In this document: in pieces, positions 1-7,433 of the stretch
Numbering within the stretch: position 1 is the stretch's first letter
How the letters are laid out: each line of letters opens with the position of its first letter
Origin: Brevibacillus brevis
GTDB taxonomy: Bacteria > Bacillota > Bacilli > Brevibacillales > Brevibacillaceae
NCBI RefSeq assembly: GCF_031583145.1
Contig: NZ_CP134050.1
Coordinates: 3,051,501 to 3,115,500 of the forward strand
Direction: 5' to 3'
Length of the DNA: 64,000 nucleotides
Program-made: the position numbers and the translations under genes
Notes under the pieces: generated by a model
The model's database searches: none
The model's input: the letters and a program-made list of their open reading frames with translations, nothing else
What the model was told of the DNA's origin: nothing

Positions 1-783
1 ATCCGAGATCAGCGGTATGTAATCGGTGCCGAGAAGATGGTTTCTTCGGCTGGTCTGACATCCGGGATAGATGCCACCCTCTATGTCATCTCCAAGCAAC
101 TGGGGGAGGATAAGGCCAAACAAATCGCTGAGACATTGAAATACCCGTCCTACCACTTTGTTCAACACCCGCAAGTCGATCCCTATTCCATTGATGGGAA
201 CGAAATCGTTTATTTGCTGAATCAAGCCTTCCAATGGAACAAGAAAAACATAGGTGTCCTCCTCTATGACGGCATGGATGACGGGGAGCTGTCTACAATC
301 TATGATACGTATGCCGCGTCTGGTACATCGAGGGTGATCTCGCTCGCTGAAACGGTTCAACCCATCGTGACCAAGCATCATCTGAATTTGATTCCCAAAT
401 ACGCAATGAAAGAAGCACCGGACCTGGATCGACTGATCGTCCCGGGCAAAGAGGCGGAGGCATTGGCGGCGGGGGCTGTGAAACAATGGAGGGAAAAAGC
501 AGGGGCAACGAAGCCGGAATTTTTGCATCAAGGCTCGGCTGACCGATTCATGTTCGATGCTCCCCTTGAGGATTTGGCTAGGCAAGAGGATCAACTGACA
601 GCCAAGTATGGGACCAAACGGCTTGAATATCGAGCGAATTCCTTGCGTTTCGAGGGGATGCCATTCTCTGTGGAATCGTTCGGTGTACCTCTACTGCTTG
701 CTATTTCTGCGCTCGCAGCAGCCTTCCTGATTGAACGACGGTTTATCGGGAAGGATGGCAGGCAGATGGCAAGCCAGAAGTAA
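1..783 (+). CDS. DJ-1/PfpI family protein with C-terminal membrane anchor (5' truncated by window edge)
   Basis: The reading frame is open from base 1, so the start lies upstream; 260 codons are visible. The first ~45 residues (motif SSAGLTSGIDATLYV followed by a helix) match the end of the class I glutamine-amidotransferase-like fold seen in DJ-1/PfpI and GlxA-type proteins. A second, less recognisable alpha/beta region follows (GVLLYDGMDDGELSTIYD, then LIVPG near visible residue 138), as if the DJ-1 fold were partly duplicated. The protein ends in one hydrophobic helix (about residues 225-245) and a basic tail, so it is probably membrane-anchored. Family membership is fairly secure; no catalytic role can be judged because the nucleophile-elbow cysteine would lie outside the window. 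Confidence 0.72.
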   Translation: MRDQRYVIGAEKMVSSAGLTSGIDATLYVISKQLGEDKAKQIAETLKYPSYHFVQHPQVDPYSIDGNEIVYLLNQAFQWNKKNIGVLLYDGMDDGELSTIYDTYAASGTSRVISLAETVQPIVTKHHLNLIPKYAMKEAPDLDRLIVPGKEAEALAAGAVKQWREKAGATKPEFLHQGSADRFMFDAPLEDLARQEDQLTAKYGTKRLEYRANSLRFEGMPFSVESFGVPLLLAISALAAAFLIERRFIGKDGRQMASQK

Positions 784-913
784 CCCCGGCGACGTTTACC
801 TTCCTTCTTCCCTCATGAGCTTCACCGTGGTTCAAAGGAAGGGCGTCAACCTTGATGCTGCCTGAGGGCGAAAAGCCCCTGGAGAGTGCGATCGACTCAC
901 TGCCCATTCGGAA

Positions 914-948
914 GGAAACACGCTATCCATCGTTGAATGCGTGTTTCC
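914..948. terminator. Hairpin downstream of the SDR gene
   Basis: A perfect 10-bp inverted repeat (GGAAACACGC / GCGTGTTTCC) with a 15-nt loop sits 34 bases after the stop of the minus-strand SDR. It lacks a clean T-run on either strand, so it is only a possible terminator or 3' stabiliser. Confidence 0.4.
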
Positions 949-981
949 CTGTACAAAGGGCCAAATACTGGGGGAGGCTGA

Positions 982-1746
982 TTACAGATACGAGCCCCCG
1001 CTGGCATCAATACACTGGCCGGTGATCCAGCTCCCGTCCGGCGAGGCGAGAAATGCGGCAATGCTCGCGATGTCTTCTGGCTGTCCCCATCGGCCAAAAA
1101 CGGAGAAATTCGCACCGAACTGCCGCATATTCGGATCTTGGAGCATCCCCGCATTCATGTCGGTTTCCACAAATCCCGGGCAAATTGCGTTGACTGTGAT
1201 TCCGCGCTGTCCAAGCTGCTTGGCCAGCGTGAGTGTCAAACTATTGATCGCCCCCTTGGACATGCTGTAGGCGAGAATATCCGGAATCGCAATCCGGGTA
1301 GTTGCGGATGACGTGTTGATGATGCGCCCTCCATTCCTGAGCCGCGGCAATGCATGCTGGATCAGGAAGAACGGCGTTTTCGCGTTGACGGCCATCACTT
1401 GATCGTAAGCCGCCTCCGTCGTTTCCTCGATGGAGGACATCAGGGCTGCCCCCGCGTTGTTCACGAGGATATCCAACCGGTTTTCTCCCGTGCGCGCTTG
1501 CAATTCGGCATCAAGCGCCTCGTACAACGCCCCGATGCTTCCTTCGACGCGAAAATCAGCCCCCAATGCGAAAGCCGATCCGCCTTCCAGTTCGATGCGG
1601 CGAACCGTTTCGTCTGCAGCATCCCGATTGCTGCCGTAATGGACGGCGACCATCGCGCCTTCCTGCGCCATCCGCAACGCGATAGCGCGCCCCATTCCAC
1701 GACTGGCTCCCGTGACCAATGCGATTTTCCCTTGCAACATACTCAT
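982..1746 (-). CDS. SDR family NAD(P)-dependent oxidoreductase (3-oxoacyl-ACP reductase-like)
   Basis: This 254-residue protein is a classical short-chain dehydrogenase. The cofactor motif TGASRGMG lies near residue 13, NNAG near residue 94, the catalytic Ser is in INTSSATT, and the catalytic Tyr/Lys pair is YSMSK; the later ICPGFVETDM segment is also typical. The start follows GAGGAG at 8-bp spacing. It lies about 200 bases downstream of the MFS exporter on the same strand, separated by a hairpin terminator, so partial co-expression is possible. Reduction of a keto group is expected; the substrate is not deducible, since this family includes FabG and many xenobiotic or sugar reductases. Confidence 0.88.
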   Translation of the reverse strand: MSMLQGKIALVTGASRGMGRAIALRMAQEGAMVAVHYGSNRDAADETVRRIELEGGSAFALGADFRVEGSIGALYEALDAELQARTGENRLDILVNNAGAALMSSIEETTEAAYDQVMAVNAKTPFFLIQHALPRLRNGGRIINTSSATTRIAIPDILAYSMSKGAINSLTLTLAKQLGQRGITVNAICPGFVETDMNAGMLQDPNMRQFGANFSVFGRWGQPEDIASIAAFLASPDGSWITGQCIDASGGSYL

Positions 1747-1889
1747 GGATTCAGCTCCTCACAATCCGTTCTAGACGACTGCACAGCCTTCATGTGCATT
1801 TGAGTCGTCCTGTAGATGGTTATATCATGGAGTCTGTTTTGAAATGTTGCTGCCATATTGCAAGGGGAGAAGCGGGAAATGCCATTCAA

Positions 1890-1937
1890 ACATGAAAAGC
1901 AGTCCCTTTGCGGTACCACGACGCATGGGGACTGCTT
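1890..1937 (-). terminator. Terminator after MFS gene
   Basis: Inverted repeat AAGCAGTCCC / GGGACTGCTT (1897-1937) followed on the minus strand by TTTTC, just after the MFS stop codon. Confidence 0.6.
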
Positions 1938-1948
1938 GTTTTTGGGCT

Positions 1949-3139
1949 TTACGAAGCGGATGTAGATTCCCCGCCAGTCGGTGCGGCTTTCCGATTCAGG
2001 ACACCGCCCAGCAGGAACGTCCCGAGCGAAACTGCCAGGCACGCCGCAGCGAAGTAGCCGATCGACGAATAGCCTCCGGCGTAGGCATACAGCACCCCGG
2101 CCAACCATGCGCCCAGCGTATTTGCGCCGTTCATCGTCGAGTTGGCGAGACTGGAGATCGTTCCGCGAATGGAGGCGTTCATTGAAGTGAGCGCCCCCAT
2201 GACGATCGGGAAGATCACCCCAAGTATGCCGAAAACAACCAGAAATACGATCGTCACGAAAGAGAGGTTCGGCAATTGTGGCAACACCGTGTACAGAACC
2301 ACGAGTGACGACATTCCTGCCGCTACTGCTTTGATATCTCCCAGCCATTTTGTTGCATAGGGGCTGACCATGCTTCCGAGCAGCGTGCCAAATCCGAGGA
2401 ACATCATGACGGTACCCACCTCCCCGATAGGCATTTCGAAGCGGTCGGACATCCACTTGCCTGCGAAGGCGAACGCTGTTCCGCTACCCAGGTGAAGGAG
2501 CAGGTAGGCAAGAAAGCCGCTCCGAGCCCTTCCGCTTGTCAGCAGCGGGACGTATCGTCCGAGAATCGATCGAAGGCCCCCCTTGCTCATGCCGGGTTTC
2601 ATGTCGGGAAGCAGGAAAAAGGCCAGCGCGACCAACAGCAAAGAAGCGGAGCCAATCGCCCAGAAGGGGACAGACCAGTGTGCAGCCGCGAGCCAGCTTC
2701 CGATCGGAACACCTAGCGCTTGGGAGGCAGCGAGCCCCCCGAATGCAATACCCATCGTCTTTGACACGCTGGATGCCGGCATGACAACCGGAATGGAGGC
2801 CCACACCTGGGGTGCAGTAAACGCTGCGCTGACCCCGGCCAGGAAGCGAAACAGGCACATCGTCCAAAAGCTGTCCGCAAATCCGCATAAAATCGTCGAC
2901 ACAGAGAATCCAAGCAAGCCGCCGAGCAAAACCGTTCTCCGGTTCCAGCCATCGGACAGGGGGCCAGCGATCAAGGCGAATACGGCCGAACCGAGCGTGT
3001 AGGCGCCAATCATCCACCCGGCGTTACCCGTCGATACGCCGAATTCCGTCTGCAGAACCGGCAGCAAGGGAGAAATCAGGAACGTATCTGTGCCAATCAT
3101 GAACATGATGAGGAAAAAGAGGGCGATATACTTCCCCAT
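1949..3139 (-). CDS. MFS transporter, DHA1-type drug/metabolite exporter
   Basis: The 396-residue sequence has the hydrophobicity of a 12-TM major facilitator protein. The loop 2-3 signature GPLSDGWNRRTVLLGG is at about residues 61-76, and FRFLAGVSAAFTAPQ (around 97-111) is the arginine-containing TM4 region of DHA1 drug:proton antiporters of the AraJ/YdhP type. The start is preceded by TAGGAGTGATGCACC. It is divergent from the WYL regulator at 3251, with an inverted-repeat operator candidate between them, so repression by that regulator and induction by a small molecule are plausible. The substrate is unknown. Confidence 0.86.
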   Translation of the reverse strand: MGKYIALFFLIMFMIGTDTFLISPLLPVLQTEFGVSTGNAGWMIGAYTLGSAVFALIAGPLSDGWNRRTVLLGGLLGFSVSTILCGFADSFWTMCLFRFLAGVSAAFTAPQVWASIPVVMPASSVSKTMGIAFGGLAASQALGVPIGSWLAAAHWSVPFWAIGSASLLLVALAFFLLPDMKPGMSKGGLRSILGRYVPLLTSGRARSGFLAYLLLHLGSGTAFAFAGKWMSDRFEMPIGEVGTVMMFLGFGTLLGSMVSPYATKWLGDIKAVAAGMSSLVVLYTVLPQLPNLSFVTIVFLVVFGILGVIFPIVMGALTSMNASIRGTISSLANSTMNGANTLGAWLAGVLYAYAGGYSSIGYFAAACLAVSLGTFLLGGVLNRKAAPTGGESTSAS

Positions 3140-3165
3140 GGTGCATCACTCCTATTCAAATAGTG

Positions 3166-3212
3166 TTGCTTGCAGGATCTATCGTAAGACATAATGGTGA
3201 CAGAACCTGTCA
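3166..3212 (+). promoter_or_regulatory. Promoter and palindromic operator of the WYL regulator gene
   Basis: TTGCTT (3166-3171), an 18-bp spacer and CATAAT (3190-3195) make a sigma-A-like promoter. Immediately downstream is the perfect inverted repeat TGACAG-AAC-CTGTCA (3198-3212), well placed over the transcription start to act as an autoregulatory operator. The second WYL regulator in this window also has TGACAG inside its palindromic control region (33444-33449). Confidence 0.5.
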
Positions 3213-3250
3213 TTGATTCTCTTTCTGATAAAAAAATAGGAGGGATGGGC

Positions 3251-4192
3251 ATGCCCAAATCCCAAAGGCTAATGGAACTGATGATGGCCGTCAACCGCAA
3301 GCGGCGGTTCAAGGTCCAGGAGCTCGCCGACGAGTTCGGTGTCTCCAAGCGTACGATCCTACGGGACTTGCAGGAGCTGAGCGAGCTTGGAGTCCCTCTA
3401 TACTCGGAAGTAGGGCCAAACGGGGGGTATCAGGTGCTAAGGGAAAGGGTGCTGCCTCCCATCGCATTCACGGAGGAGGAGGCCGTGGCGATGTTCTTTG
3501 CTGTTCACGCCTTGCGTCATTACTCGTCGCTGCCATTCGAGGCCGAATCCGTTTCGGCATTGAAAAAGTTTTACCTGCATATGCCCGGCGACGTGCGCGA
3601 TCGCATCGACAGCATGAAGAATCGGGTCGACTTCGTCACACCGACAAGGCGGGGAGACGCCCCATGCTTGTCCGTGATTCTCGACGCGGCTGTACATCAG
3701 AAGGTGCTCCTCATCGAATACGAGTCAAAGGAGGAGGGGGAGAGCTGTCGGCGGATTCAACCCGTCTGTATTTATGCAAACAACGGCTTGTGGTATTGTA
3801 CAGCTTACTGTTTTCTGCGCGAGGGCTTCCGTGTGTTCCGGTGCGACCGGATACGGGAAGCGATCGATGACCCGGGCACAGTGCCGCTAAACCTCGGCGA
3901 CATTCGCCAAAGCCGTCGGGATGCCGCAGAGCCATCGGATCCCATCCGCCTTCGAGCTCAGCTGAGCCGAGCCGGTGTCCAGCGCTGCGAAGCCGAGCTG
4001 TGGCTAGCCCCCATGCTGCAGGTCCGCGACGATGGGAGCGGAACGATTGATCGCGATGTGTCGCGAGGGGACATCCCTTTTTACACGGAGTTTTTCATCG
4101 GACTGGGAAATGAAGCTGTCTTGGAGGGACCAAAGGAATTGAAAGAGGCGATTCGGCAGAGGCTTGCCGAGATGCTGGCACGATACCAGTGA
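3251..4192 (+). CDS. YafY-type transcriptional regulator (HTH_11 + WYL domain)
   Basis: This 313-residue protein has an N-terminal winged helix (residues ~5-60, FKVQELADEFGVSKRTILRD) followed by a WYL domain (~140-215, containing the NNGLWYCTAYC segment) and a C-terminal WCX extension. WYL proteins sense ligands or nucleic acids and usually regulate a neighbouring gene. The ATG at 3251 was chosen because AGGAGGG lies 7 bases upstream; an ATG six bases earlier (3245) is nearly on the ribosome site. It is divergent from the MFS gene and probably represses it and itself through the inverted repeat at 3198-3212. The ligand is unknown. Confidence 0.88.
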   Translation: MPKSQRLMELMMAVNRKRRFKVQELADEFGVSKRTILRDLQELSELGVPLYSEVGPNGGYQVLRERVLPPIAFTEEEAVAMFFAVHALRHYSSLPFEAESVSALKKFYLHMPGDVRDRIDSMKNRVDFVTPTRRGDAPCLSVILDAAVHQKVLLIEYESKEEGESCRRIQPVCIYANNGLWYCTAYCFLREGFRVFRCDRIREAIDDPGTVPLNLGDIRQSRRDAAEPSDPIRLRAQLSRAGVQRCEAELWLAPMLQVRDDGSGTIDRDVSRGDIPFYTEFFIGLGNEAVLEGPKELKEAIRQRLAEMLARYQ

Positions 4193-4224
4193 ATGGACTT
4201 CCGATGAGAATGGGAGGGGAGGTA

Positions 4225-4254
4225 AGAAAAAAGCCTTCACCTAAAGGTGAAGGC
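4225..4254 (-). terminator. Rho-independent terminator
   Basis: Perfect 9-bp stem GCCTTCACC / GGTGAAGGC with a 4-nt loop (4233-4254), followed on the minus strand by TTTTTT. It begins six bases after the stop codon of the 56-residue gene and may also stop readthrough from the WYL gene. Confidence 0.85.
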
Positions 4255-4259
4255 AAACA

Positions 4260-4430
4260 TCAGTCAGCAGGGCTATTATTTTCTGCAGCACGCTCTCCTG
4301 GGGCGGAGAACATTTGATTTTGTTCTCTTTCCATTGCAGCAGATTCATCCGGTGAAGTGTTTTGGATTGCTTCCGATGCTTGATTAACAGTCATTGCTGC
4401 AGGTGTTTCATGTTCATCGCGATTTGCCAT
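4260..4430 (-). CDS. Hypothetical 56-residue hydrophilic protein
   Basis: A short gene read on the minus strand: ATG at 4430 is preceded by GGAGGTGACC at good spacing, the stop TGA is at 4260-4262, and a strong terminator follows directly, so it has all the signals of a translated monocistronic gene. The product is acidic and polar, rich in Ala, Glu, Asn and Gln, with no membrane segment or cysteine (begins MANRDEHETPAAM, ends AAENNSPAD). Composition suggests a disordered protein, perhaps spore- or stress-related, but no family is recognised. Confidence 0.7.
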   Translation of the reverse strand: MANRDEHETPAAMTVNQASEAIQNTSPDESAAMEREQNQMFSAPGERAAENNSPAD

Positions 4431-4649
4431 AGTTAGGTCACCTCCTCATCAATCATAATTTGCGCAAGTGTTGGGAGGATTATCCAAAATGTAAGGTGCA
4501 TTTGATCACCGAGAGTTGGATCGTTTTCGTTCCTAGTATCGCTATCAGTAGCGAGGAGAAGGAAAACGGAAGCTTTCAATGGAAACCGGATAAAATGGTA
4601 GCTGGAACGCAACAATAATGGAAAATGCGTAGCAAAGGGATGAATCCAT

Positions 4650-5249
4650 TTGCCTTACTGGCTGCAGGCTATCATCTTGTTTTTGGCGGCAAACGTGTTG
4701 TTTCGAATCAGTGGAAAACAGTCGATTTCATCCATGAGAGTGGATGAGGTGGTCATTATGATTGGGCTTGCCTCCGTTTTGGTTGAGCCCCTCAAATCAA
4801 AAAATTTGTGGATGTGTATTTATACTGGAGCCATTCTGATTTTTCTCATGTTGGGCATGACGTATTTGGAAATTTTTTTTCCCAGGTTGAAACGGTGGGT
4901 GATGGGAGATCCGATCGTTCTGATCAAGAATGGAGAAATGAATCTCCAGAATTTAAAACGAGCTCGAATGACTGTGGACGAGCTTAAAATGCGGGTACGT
5001 GTTGAAAAGATTGCGGATATATCCCAGATACGGTTTGCCACGCTTGAAGCAAGCGGTAGACTCGGAATTGACTTGGACCCTGAATACGCGGTTGCCACCA
5101 AGAAAGATATTGAAGATCTAAAGCAAGCGATTCAACTAATCGGTAGTCGATTAAACACTTCTGTACAGTATACGATCCCCCCAACCCATCCCGAAAAGAA
5201 TCTCTTTATCCAGGCCGATCAAGTGCAGGAACAGGATCCGCTGCAATAA
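4650..5249 (+). CDS. DUF421 (YetF/YcaP-like) membrane protein
   Basis: This 199-residue protein has three hydrophobic helices in its first ~80 residues, followed by a soluble domain containing DPIVLIKNGEMNLQNL and ISQIRFATLEASGRLGI, the hallmark of the DUF421 family found in many copies in spore formers. The start is TTG at 4650; AAAGGGA lies 9 bases upstream and the only nearby ATG (4640) is out of frame. Family members are membrane proteins of unclear function. It appears monocistronic. Confidence 0.85.
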   Translation: MPYWLQAIILFLAANVLFRISGKQSISSMRVDEVVIMIGLASVLVEPLKSKNLWMCIYTGAILIFLMLGMTYLEIFFPRLKRWVMGDPIVLIKNGEMNLQNLKRARMTVDELKMRVRVEKIADISQIRFATLEASGRLGIDLDPEYAVATKKDIEDLKQAIQLIGSRLNTSVQYTIPPTHPEKNLFIQADQVQEQDPLQ

Positions 5250-5360
5250 ATGCTTTCAGAGAACGGTCACGGGGAAAATACATCCGACAAAACATAAATC
5301 AAGCAGCGGGTGTGTACTGCGAAAGGTATTGAGGCGGATAACGCCTTAAAACCAAATCCA

Positions 5361-5443
5361 ATTCATCAAAAAAAATTGATGTAATGCTTGCGTGATCCTG
5401 GAAAACGTGCATATAATTAAAATATCAAAAAAAATTGATGAAT
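5361..5443 (+). promoter_or_regulatory. ars operon promoter flanked by two ArsR operators
   Basis: TTGCGT (5388-5393), an 18-bp spacer and TATAAT (5412-5417) form a strong sigma-A promoter. An imperfect palindrome ATCAAAAAAAATTGAT sits just upstream of the -35 (5365-5380) and again just downstream of the -10 (5424-5439), overlapping the transcription start. This matches how ArsR/SmtB repressors occlude their promoters. Confidence 0.75.
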
Positions 5444-5455
5444 GAGGTTGTATCC

Positions 5456-5770
5456 ATGAACCATCCCAAACAAAAACTGGAGCAATATGAGAAGAAATTC
5501 AAAGCCCTCGCCGATCGGAAGCGCTTAGAAATTATGTATGAGCTTTGCCAGAGAGGAAAAACATGTGTCTGTGATCTTACGGAGGTATTTGATATGCCAC
5601 AATCGAAGTTGTCCTATCATCTCAAGATTTTGTTGGATGCAAACCTCATTCGTAAGGAAACAAAAGGCACTTGGAGTTACTACGATCTGAATGATGCCGA
5701 AGTGAATCACCTTTTATCGGAAGAGCTCTGCTGTATATTCAGGAAAACCGGTAAGGGCAGCTGCTGCTAA
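5456..5770 (+). CDS. arsR: ArsR/SmtB-family arsenic-responsive repressor
   Basis: This 104-residue winged-helix repressor has the ArsR metal-site motif CVCDLTE in the recognition helix region (the ELCxxxxxCVCDL type As(III) site) and a cysteine-rich tail (EELCC...GKGSCC) that could add metal ligands. The ATG at 5456 was preferred to the in-frame ATG at 5435 because GAGG lies 8 bases before it and the upstream ATG falls within the operator. Metalloid binding should release DNA and induce the operon. The presence of arsI and arsC downstream makes arsenic the likely effector. Confidence 0.9.
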   Translation: MNHPKQKLEQYEKKFKALADRKRLEIMYELCQRGKTCVCDLTEVFDMPQSKLSYHLKILLDANLIRKETKGTWSYYDLNDAEVNHLLSEELCCIFRKTGKGSCC

Positions 5771-5783
5771 TTTTTTTAAGCAT

Positions 5784-5806
5784 TTCATTAATTTTTTTTG
5801 ATGAAT
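5784..5806 (+). promoter_or_regulatory. Third ArsR operator-like repeat, between arsR and arsI
   Basis: TTCATTAATTTTTTTTGATGAA repeats the operator core with an extended TTCAT/ATGAA palindrome. It lies in the short arsR-arsI gap, where no separate promoter is obvious, and could act as a roadblock or auxiliary ArsR site. Confidence 0.55.
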
Positions 5807-5828
5807 ACAATTTGGGGAGGAACTTGAA

Positions 5829-6263
5829 ATGAAGTATGCTCATGTAGGGATTCACGTGACAAATCTCGAGAGTTCCATTGTGTTCTATCAGAAGTTATTC
5901 GCGGAGAAACCAGTAAAAGTAAAAGCAGATTACGCAAAGTTTTTGCTAGAAACTCCGGGACTCAATTTCACATTAAATCTTCGGGACACCGTCGGCGGAA
6001 ATCAAGTGAGCCACTTTGGGTTTCAAGTGGAGAGCGCTGAGGAAATCACCATTCACAAGGAGAGGTTAGGAAAGGAAGGCTTCCTGACACGTGATGAGAT
6101 GGACACAACTTGTTGCTATGCTTTGCAGGACAAATTCTGGGTCACAGATCCGGATGGCAATGAGTGGGAATTCTTTTACACAAAGGCAGATCGTGACGTT
6201 CGAAATAATGCCTCCTGCTGCGCAGATTCAAAAGTTGAAGTACGTAGCGCATCTTGCTGCTAA
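5829..6263 (+). CDS. arsI: ArsI/CadI-family metalloenzyme (VOC fold), putative C-As lyase
   Basis: A 144-residue vicinal-oxygen-chelate protein. The predicted metal ligands are all present at the expected places: His5 (MKYAHVG), His62 (VSHFGF) and Glu114 (GNEWEFF). The vicinal pair Cys95-Cys96 (DTTCCYALQ) matches the trivalent organoarsenical site of ArsI, which cleaves the carbon-arsenic bond of methylarsenite. The tail carries two more CC pairs. It follows arsR directly, and AGGAAC lies before the ATG. Assignment as ArsI rather than a cadmium-induced CadI paralogue rests on the vicinal cysteines and operon context. Confidence 0.86.
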   Translation: MKYAHVGIHVTNLESSIVFYQKLFAEKPVKVKADYAKFLLETPGLNFTLNLRDTVGGNQVSHFGFQVESAEEITIHKERLGKEGFLTRDEMDTTCCYALQDKFWVTDPDGNEWEFFYTKADRDVRNNASCCADSKVEVRSASCC

Positions 6264-6295
6264 ACTCATAAGCCCGGTTTCAATATTTTTGTGGG

Positions 6296-6355
6296 CCATC
6301 CTCTATCAATGGTCCTCTTATGGAAGTTCCAATGGTTCTCACGAAAGCACTTTGA
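6296..6355 (+). pseudogene. 3' stub of an ACR3-type arsenite efflux gene
   Basis: Between arsI and arsC, one frame reads NGPLMEVPMVLTKAL and then stops (6308-6355). This resembles the conserved last-helix motif of ACR3/ArsB transporters (GPLxEVPVML). ars operons of the arsR-arsI-acr3-arsC type place the transporter exactly here, so most of it seems deleted, leaving about 15-20 codons. The 5' boundary of the relic is uncertain. Confidence 0.55.
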
Positions 6356-6394
6356 TGAAGCCCGTTCAAATTGATGCGCAAAAGAGGAATGACC

Positions 6395-6799
6395 ATGGAA
6401 AACAAGAAAACCATCTACTTCTTATGCACAGGAAATTCCTGCCGTAGCCAAATGGCGGAAGCATGGGGAAAGAAATACCTAGGCGATCATTGGAATGTCT
6501 TTTCTGCAGGGGTGGAAGCCCACGGCGTTAATCCGAATGCGGTTCGAGCAATGCAAGAAGTAGGAATGGACATATCCAATCAAACATCTGATCTTATGAA
6601 TCCTGACCTTCTAAGTAAAGCGGACTTGGTCGTGACACTTTGCAGTCATGCAGACGCCAATTGCCCCGTCACCCCTTCTCATGTAAAACGGGTTCATTGG
6701 GGATTTACTGATCCAGCCGGAAAAGAGTGGTCCGTGTTTCAACAAGTCCGTGATGAGATCGGTGCACGCATAAAAAGATTTAAGGAAACAGGGGAGTAA
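6395..6799 (+). CDS. arsC: Arsenate reductase, thioredoxin-coupled (low-molecular-weight phosphatase fold)
   Basis: A 134-residue protein with the LMW-PTP P-loop CTGNSCRS near residues 10-17 (nucleophilic cysteine), plus the redox cysteines of the thioredoxin-dependent ArsC class in [11 protein letters not shown]. It reduces arsenate to arsenite using the three-cysteine relay. ATG at 6395 lies 7 bases after AAGAGGA; an ATG two codons upstream (6389) is possible. Without an intact efflux pump in the operon, the arsenite it makes would need another exporter encoded elsewhere. Confidence 0.93.
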   Translation: MENKKTIYFLCTGNSCRSQMAEAWGKKYLGDHWNVFSAGVEAHGVNPNAVRAMQEVGMDISNQTSDLMNPDLLSKADLVVTLCSHADANCPVTPSHVKRVHWGFTDPAGKEWSVFQQVRDEIGARIKRFKETGE

Positions 6800-6815
6800 T
6801 TCTTTGCGGAATAAA

Positions 6816-6842
6816 GGGCTGTCGAGAATACTCTCACAGCCC
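6816..6842 (+). terminator. Terminator-like hairpin after arsC
   Basis: GGGCTGT ... ACAGCCC with an inner GAG/CTC pairing, 17 bases after the arsC stop. It has no long T-run, and would also serve the convergent ymaF gene. Confidence 0.55.
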
Positions 6843-6874
6843 ATCCATGATCTCTTTGTTCGTTCCCCTCGGTT

Positions 6875-7213
6875 TCATCCAAACGCTTCGCTCGTACCCC
6901 CCCGATAGTAATGAATGTGTCCGTCGTCGTAAGTGGTTTGTCCCGAAAACTCATGATAATGATTGCCGTTTGGCAAGGGGATGGGGGGACCGGTCCACCC
7001 TCTGTAATGGTGAACATGCCCATCATCGTAGGAGGTCGTGCCCTCGTAATAATGCACATGTCCATAGCCTGTGCCTTCTGGGGGCGATGTTCTTCCCCGC
7101 ATTCGATGACGGTGCCGTCCTGTTACCGAAGTCTGTGTGTCATAGCCGTGGATGTGGCCAGGGTGCTCGAAATGCCTGACAAATCGCAACGAGTGACTGT
7201 GCTTCTCTTTCAA
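6875..7213 (-). CDS. ymaF: YmaF-family histidine-rich protein
   Basis: This 112-residue protein carries spaced HxH motifs in a repeating pattern (HIHGYD, RHRHRM, GHVHYYEG, DDGHVHHYRG, NHYHEF, DDGHIHYYRG), characteristic of the YmaF family of spore formers. The start is TTG at 7213 with AAGGAGT upstream. It lacks a signal peptide or membrane segment. Dense histidine pairs suggest divalent metal binding, although the family's role is not established. It is convergent with the ars operon. Confidence 0.82.
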   Translation of the reverse strand: MKEKHSHSLRFVRHFEHPGHIHGYDTQTSVTGRHRHRMRGRTSPPEGTGYGHVHYYEGTTSYDDGHVHHYRGWTGPPIPLPNGNHYHEFSGQTTYDDGHIHYYRGGTSEAFG

Positions 7214-7433
7214 CTGGGTGGACTCCTTTGCAGTTGAGATGGAAAACTCGCAGGAAAACGACCGAGCGACACTTTTATTCGTTTACTCGATGTATTTCTA
7301 TGTGTGCACCCAATGATTGGAATGGATGTTTGCCCACCGTCTTCCATGCAATAAAGCCCATTTCGCACCGCGTCCCCGGCGGCATCACTGATATCATGAT
7401 CGAGCGCCTCTCCCCTTGCACCAGGCCGGCCGC

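Noticed and set aside
7214-7433. Possible gene in the gap between ymaF and the PucR-type regulator
   Set aside because: Frames on both strands lack start signals and recognisable sequence; treated as intergenic.
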